Assembly (NCBI GenBank): GCA_025055765.1
Contig: JANWWS010000005.1
Span: 1-34,720, forward strand
Direction: 5' to 3'
Source: Leptospiraceae bacterium
GTDB lineage: Bacteria > Spirochaetota > Leptospiria > Turneriellales > Turneriellaceae
Length of the DNA: 34,720 nucleotides
Below, piece by piece: positions 32,136-34,720 of the stretch. Below the pieces are notes generated by a model, which made no database searches, was not told the origin of the DNA, and saw only the letters and a program-made list of their open reading frames with translations. Each line of letters opens with the position of its first letter. The stretch's first letter is position 1. A program made the position numbers and the translations under genes.

Positions 32136-32969
32136 TTATGGCTTCTTCAAGACAGGTTTATGCGAAACAATGGCTATATTATGGCTATTGGCAAAGGACA
32201 CCATTTCTTCTAAACCAATAACAAAAACACTGTGGCTTTCCACCGCAAGAATATGGCAGCTAGACTCAGCCATTTTTTGCAGGGTATGCAGACCAACTGT
32301 CGGGATATCAAACCGTGGGTCCTGAGAATGTCTCTCGGCCTTGCAGACAACGGCACCTTTGCCATGGCTTAAAGCCCCTCCCCTTAAAATACACGCATCG
32401 GTACCCTCTAGGGCCTCCACAGCAAGCACTGTTTTGCGGCGCACTACTACAGTTTGACCAATATCAAGCTCACCCATCTTGCGAGCATAGAAAAGGCCAT
32501 AGCGTATATCTTCCCAGTCTTGGTTGGTAAGTTTTCGTTTCGTATAAACGCCCTCCCTTAATAAGAGGCTTTGCAAAAAAGTATATTGAGGTAGGACCTT
32601 AATCTTGCGTCGATTTAACTCTCTTAAGAGTAAGTCAAAGAATTCTTGGTCGCTAAAGCCTGACATTTTGGCCAAAAAGGTCAGGGCTTTGAGGTCATAT
32701 TTCATCCCAGAAAAGAGGCGCTCTTTGTGTATCTTACCTAAAAAAATAACATCACTTACCCGGTATTTCTTAAAGGCAGAAAAGAGCTCGCCTAGTCTAC
32801 CTAAACGGACCACCACACATTGTTCCGGGAATTCTTGCCTATACTTGTCGGCAAGCTCCTGCGTTTCTTCTTGATAGAGAAAGATTTTCAAGGGGATATT
32901 CTTACGTTGTGCTTCGCGGGCACAAAGTAAAGGCAAAAGCCCTCCCCCAGCGACAATACCTAGGACCAT
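32136..32969 (-). CDS. lpxI: UDP-2,3-diacylglucosamine diphosphatase LpxI
   Basis: Hydrolyses UDP-2,3-diacylglucosamine to lipid X in lipid A synthesis, replacing LpxH. It is 277 residues as in Caulobacter LpxI. The N-terminus MVLGIVAGGGLLPLLCAREAQ and the catalytic half are typical: VLAVEALEGTDACILR (181-196) and DPRFDIPTVGLHTLQ (217-231), with Asp221 the likely metal ligand. It shows the organism makes lipid A, which excludes Borrelia and Treponema. Transcription may continue from the gene at 33000, 30 bases upstream; TTGAAC lies 34 nt before its ATG as a weaker match to the leader pattern. Confidence 0.92.
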   Translation of the reverse strand: MVLGIVAGGGLLPLLCAREAQRKNIPLKIFLYQEETQELADKYRQEFPEQCVVVRLGRLGELFSAFKKYRVSDVIFLGKIHKERLFSGMKYDLKALTFLAKMSGFSDQEFFDLLLRELNRRKIKVLPQYTFLQSLLLREGVYTKRKLTNQDWEDIRYGLFYARKMGELDIGQTVVVRRKTVLAVEALEGTDACILRGGALSHGKGAVVCKAERHSQDPRFDIPTVGLHTLQKMAESSCHILAVESHSVFVIGLEEMVSFANSHNIAIVSHKPVLKKP

Positions 32970-32999
32970 GCCGCCAAAGTCAAAAAGCTCCCATTAAGT

Positions 33000-33758
33000 T
33001 CAAGATGATTTTGAACCATAGCGAGCCAAATCTTCTAGGCGAAAATCATCGAGGATTTTTTGGCATTCAAGAGATAGCTCCAGAAGGGCCTGAGCTAGAG
33101 GCATTTTCGGTGGGAGATCGAACTCTTGCCCCTTAATAGCAGAGGGAAGAGATTTTTCTAAAAGCTGCAAGAAATCCCGCAGTTGGTAAAGAGCGACCGC
33201 CACAGTCTGCATGAGCTGACGCTCTGTTTTTTCAATGAGCCGGTAATTTTGGGTAGTGAGGATTTCCACATAATGGCGCAAATGGCCCGCCGGTTTTCTA
33301 CCCTCAGGTAAGTAAAACCATTCGAGATCATGCAGGTAACGCTCGAAATCATAATAGCGGCTGTGACCTCGACCATAGGCGAGGATGACTTTTTGCAACC
33401 TGGGAAAAAGGCGGGTAGTGGCACCCGTGAGATAGCGCATTTCAAAAGAAATCCGCGGATCAAAGAAATTGTCAGGGTAGGAGCGGATTCTTTCTTCATT
33501 TGCCGCCATAATCTCCTCTACCCTGCGGTTTATTTCTTCTTTACGACGTTTATCTTCTAGGATCTCTTCCGCCTTGGCCTTAAGTTTTCGGTAAAACTCA
33601 ATTTCTTGGCGCACAAACACATCTAGGGGGATTTTGTTTTTTTTCATAAAAAGAATGCGCTCTTCGAGATCTTGCAAGTTAAAAAATCTTTCTCCATATT
33701 TTTCCATCGCCTCACGAAATTTTTGCCGCAACGTGGCCAAAACTTCTTCATCTTGCAT
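33000..33758 (-). CDS. Helical coiled-coil protein of unknown function
   Basis: A 252-residue protein from ATG 33758 (a TTG at 33770 is the upstream option). No signal peptide or membrane segment. Residues 1-100 are a charged helix with likely coiled coil (FYRKLKAKAEEILEDKRRKEEINRRVEEIM). The later half, with FFDPRISFEMRYLTGATTRLFPRLQKVILAYGRGHSRYYDFERYLHDLEWFYLP shown in part, looks conserved and globular. The family is not recognised. TTGACC lies exactly 34 nt before ATG 33758, which supports that start. It precedes lpxI on the same strand; whether they are functionally linked is unknown. Confidence 0.6.
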   Translation of the reverse strand: MQDEEVLATLRQKFREAMEKYGERFFNLQDLEERILFMKKNKIPLDVFVRQEIEFYRKLKAKAEEILEDKRRKEEINRRVEEIMAANEERIRSYPDNFFDPRISFEMRYLTGATTRLFPRLQKVILAYGRGHSRYYDFERYLHDLEWFYLPEGRKPAGHLRHYVEILTTQNYRLIEKTERQLMQTVAVALYQLRDFLQLLEKSLPSAIKGQEFDLPPKMPLAQALLELSLECQKILDDFRLEDLARYGSKSS

Positions 33759-33786
33759 GGCATAGCTCAAAGTAAGTGGGCATTGT

Positions 33787-33792
33787 GGTCAA
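33787..33792 (-). promoter_or_regulatory. Candidate -35 box TTGACC, 34 nt before ATG 33758
   Basis: Minus-strand TTGACC starts at 33792. No good -10 is seen (TTGAGC after 16 bases). It is part of the recurrent leader pattern. Confidence 0.35.
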
Positions 33793-33848
33793 GCTTTCTT
33801 TAAAAGGCTCTTCGGGGTTTGGGTGAATTTGCCGAAAAGGATAAAGCA

Positions 33849-34694
33849 GTGGTTCTTCTTTTCTTCCTTTCTTTTCTTAGTTTCGTAAGCCAGGGGGGAG
33901 AGGAAATCCGCCTGTTGCCAAAATTAGACTACCGACACAGCGAACTTCAGCTTTTGCGTCAAGAAATAACGCAAAATTTACAGAGCTTTCGGCGGGAAAA
34001 GAAAATCAAGCTACGCTGGTGGCGCTACCGGCTCGGCAAGAAAGACCACTTTTTTCAAGTCATGGCCAAAACCATGCAAAACCATGACACCCTTTCATCT
34101 GTGAATCGCCTGGCCAGTCTCTACGACTTACAAGAGGGGGATGAATGGCTCATACCCAACATGCGTGGACTTGCTCTTTATGGAAATCGCCAGGAACTTG
34201 CCCAAAGATATGGTCTTTCTCCTGAGCTTATTTTTCCCGTTCCGGGCAAGAAGGATCTTTATTTTGTGCCAGGAGCTTTTTTTGACAAAACCCATAAGCC
34301 TTATTTTCAATTAGCGACATTCTTGCGGCCCGTGGCGGGTGTTGTAAGCTCTCCTTTTGGCTATCGACGAGATCCTTTTGACGCGCGCCAGCGCTTTCAC
34401 AAGGGAATTGACCTTTCCTGTCAGCTAGGTAGCCCTGTTGTCGCCAGTGAATCAGGAGAGGTGATCTTTGCCGGCTGGAAGTCAGGTTATGGGCTAACCG
34501 TCATCTTGCGCCATGCGTTTGACTACGAAACCCTCTATGCCCACTTAAAGGAAACTAAGGTGAGAAAAGGTGAGAAAGTAAGAAAAGGTGAGACAATAGC
34601 TCTATGCGGTTCAAGCGGCCGTTCAAGCGGGCCCCACCTACACTTTGAGGTACGCCGACGTGGGGCCCACCAAAGACCCCAACTTCACCTCTAG
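33849..34694 (+). CDS. M23-family metallopeptidase with LysM-like segment
   Basis: A 281-residue exported peptidase from GTG 33849, chosen because AAGGA lies seven bases upstream; TTG 33819 would add ten residues. The signal (VLLFFLSFLSFVSQG) precedes a LysM-like stretch (about 60-110, YRLGKKDHFFQVMAKTMQNHD, then LQEGDEWLIPNM) and the M23 domain at about 160-281. Zinc ligands are His184 and Asp188 (HKGID) and His265 (GPHLHFEV), with His232 (YAHL) and His263 catalytic. It likely trims peptidoglycan cross-links during growth or division, so it is an active rather than degenerate M23. The C-terminal QRPQLHL corresponds to the usual NPxxYL end, so the gene is complete. Confidence 0.88.
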   Translation: MVLLFFLSFLSFVSQGGEEIRLLPKLDYRHSELQLLRQEITQNLQSFRREKKIKLRWWRYRLGKKDHFFQVMAKTMQNHDTLSSVNRLASLYDLQEGDEWLIPNMRGLALYGNRQELAQRYGLSPELIFPVPGKKDLYFVPGAFFDKTHKPYFQLATFLRPVAGVVSSPFGYRRDPFDARQRFHKGIDLSCQLGSPVVASESGEVIFAGWKSGYGLTVILRHAFDYETLYAHLKETKVRKGEKVRKGETIALCGSSGRSSGPHLHFEVRRRGAHQRPQLHL

Positions 34695-34720
34695 CCTGTC
34701 TGTGTCGTTGTGGTCTTCGT

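Overview
The window looks like a chromosomal segment of a diderm, LPS-making spirochaete, probably near the Leptospirales. Support comes from recall and residue patterns rather than searches: a lipid A gene (lpxI), a plastid-type ferredoxin-NADP reductase of the kind known in Leptospira, a TatT-family lipoprotein, relaxed lipoboxes, a class III adenylate cyclase paired with a FecR/Ig-like protein, and many uncharacterised envelope proteins. No rRNA, tRNA, CRISPR array, insertion sequence or phage gene was seen. Coding density is very high; no gene-free stretch exceeds 300 bases. The longest gap is 546-767, which holds three small inverted repeats and a candidate promoter.

Layout. 1-3.8 kb: the 3' end of a tandem ribbon-helix-helix-like gene, a small outer-membrane barrel, a helical-repeat protein behind an 18-bp palindrome, and an opposed cysteine/histidine-motif protein. 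3.8-7.5 kb (+): alr, a DoxX-like membrane protein, hisB, hisH and a helical protein. 7.5-9.4 kb (-): a short-chain dehydrogenase and an IPT/DUF5683-like envelope protein. 9.5-13.5 kb (+): adenylate cyclase and its coupled FecR/Ig-repeat protein. 13.5-15.9 kb (-): a membrane TPR-like protein coupled to a cysteine desulfurase. 16-18.6 kb (+): Nudix hydrolase, apaG, argG and a small PsbP-like protein. 18.6-22 kb (-): a barrel protein, two lipoprotein alpha/beta hydrolases and a FecR protein. 22.1-23.6 kb (+): glnA with a clear sigma-54 promoter and a terminator. 23.5-26.2 kb (-): FNR, TatT and an EamA transporter. 26.3-27.5 kb (+): a DUF4442 hotdog protein and DedA. 27.5-28.9 kb (-): a dienoyl-CoA isomerase-like protein and an SDR. 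29-32.1 kb (+): a fibronectin-like/TPR protein and a membrane TPR protein. 32.1-33.8 kb (-): a helical protein and lpxI. 33.8-34.7 kb (+): an M23 peptidase.

The most striking pattern is not a gene. Many transcription-unit leaders carry a -35-like hexamer (TTGACA, TTGACC or TTTACA) whose first base lies exactly 34 nt upstream of the start codon: genes starting at 768, 8371, 15902, 21952, 26309, 28948 and 33758. Near variants at 33-39 nt precede genes at 3860, 15976, 19392 and 26836. The exact-34 genes lack a properly spaced Shine-Dalgarno sequence, whereas the gene starting at 3784, the gene starting at 9420 and glnA have one and lack the hexamer. The simplest reading is that much of this genome is transcribed from the start codon itself, giving leaderless mRNAs. 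Tightly packed operons and interlocking convergent stop codons fit the same compact organisation.
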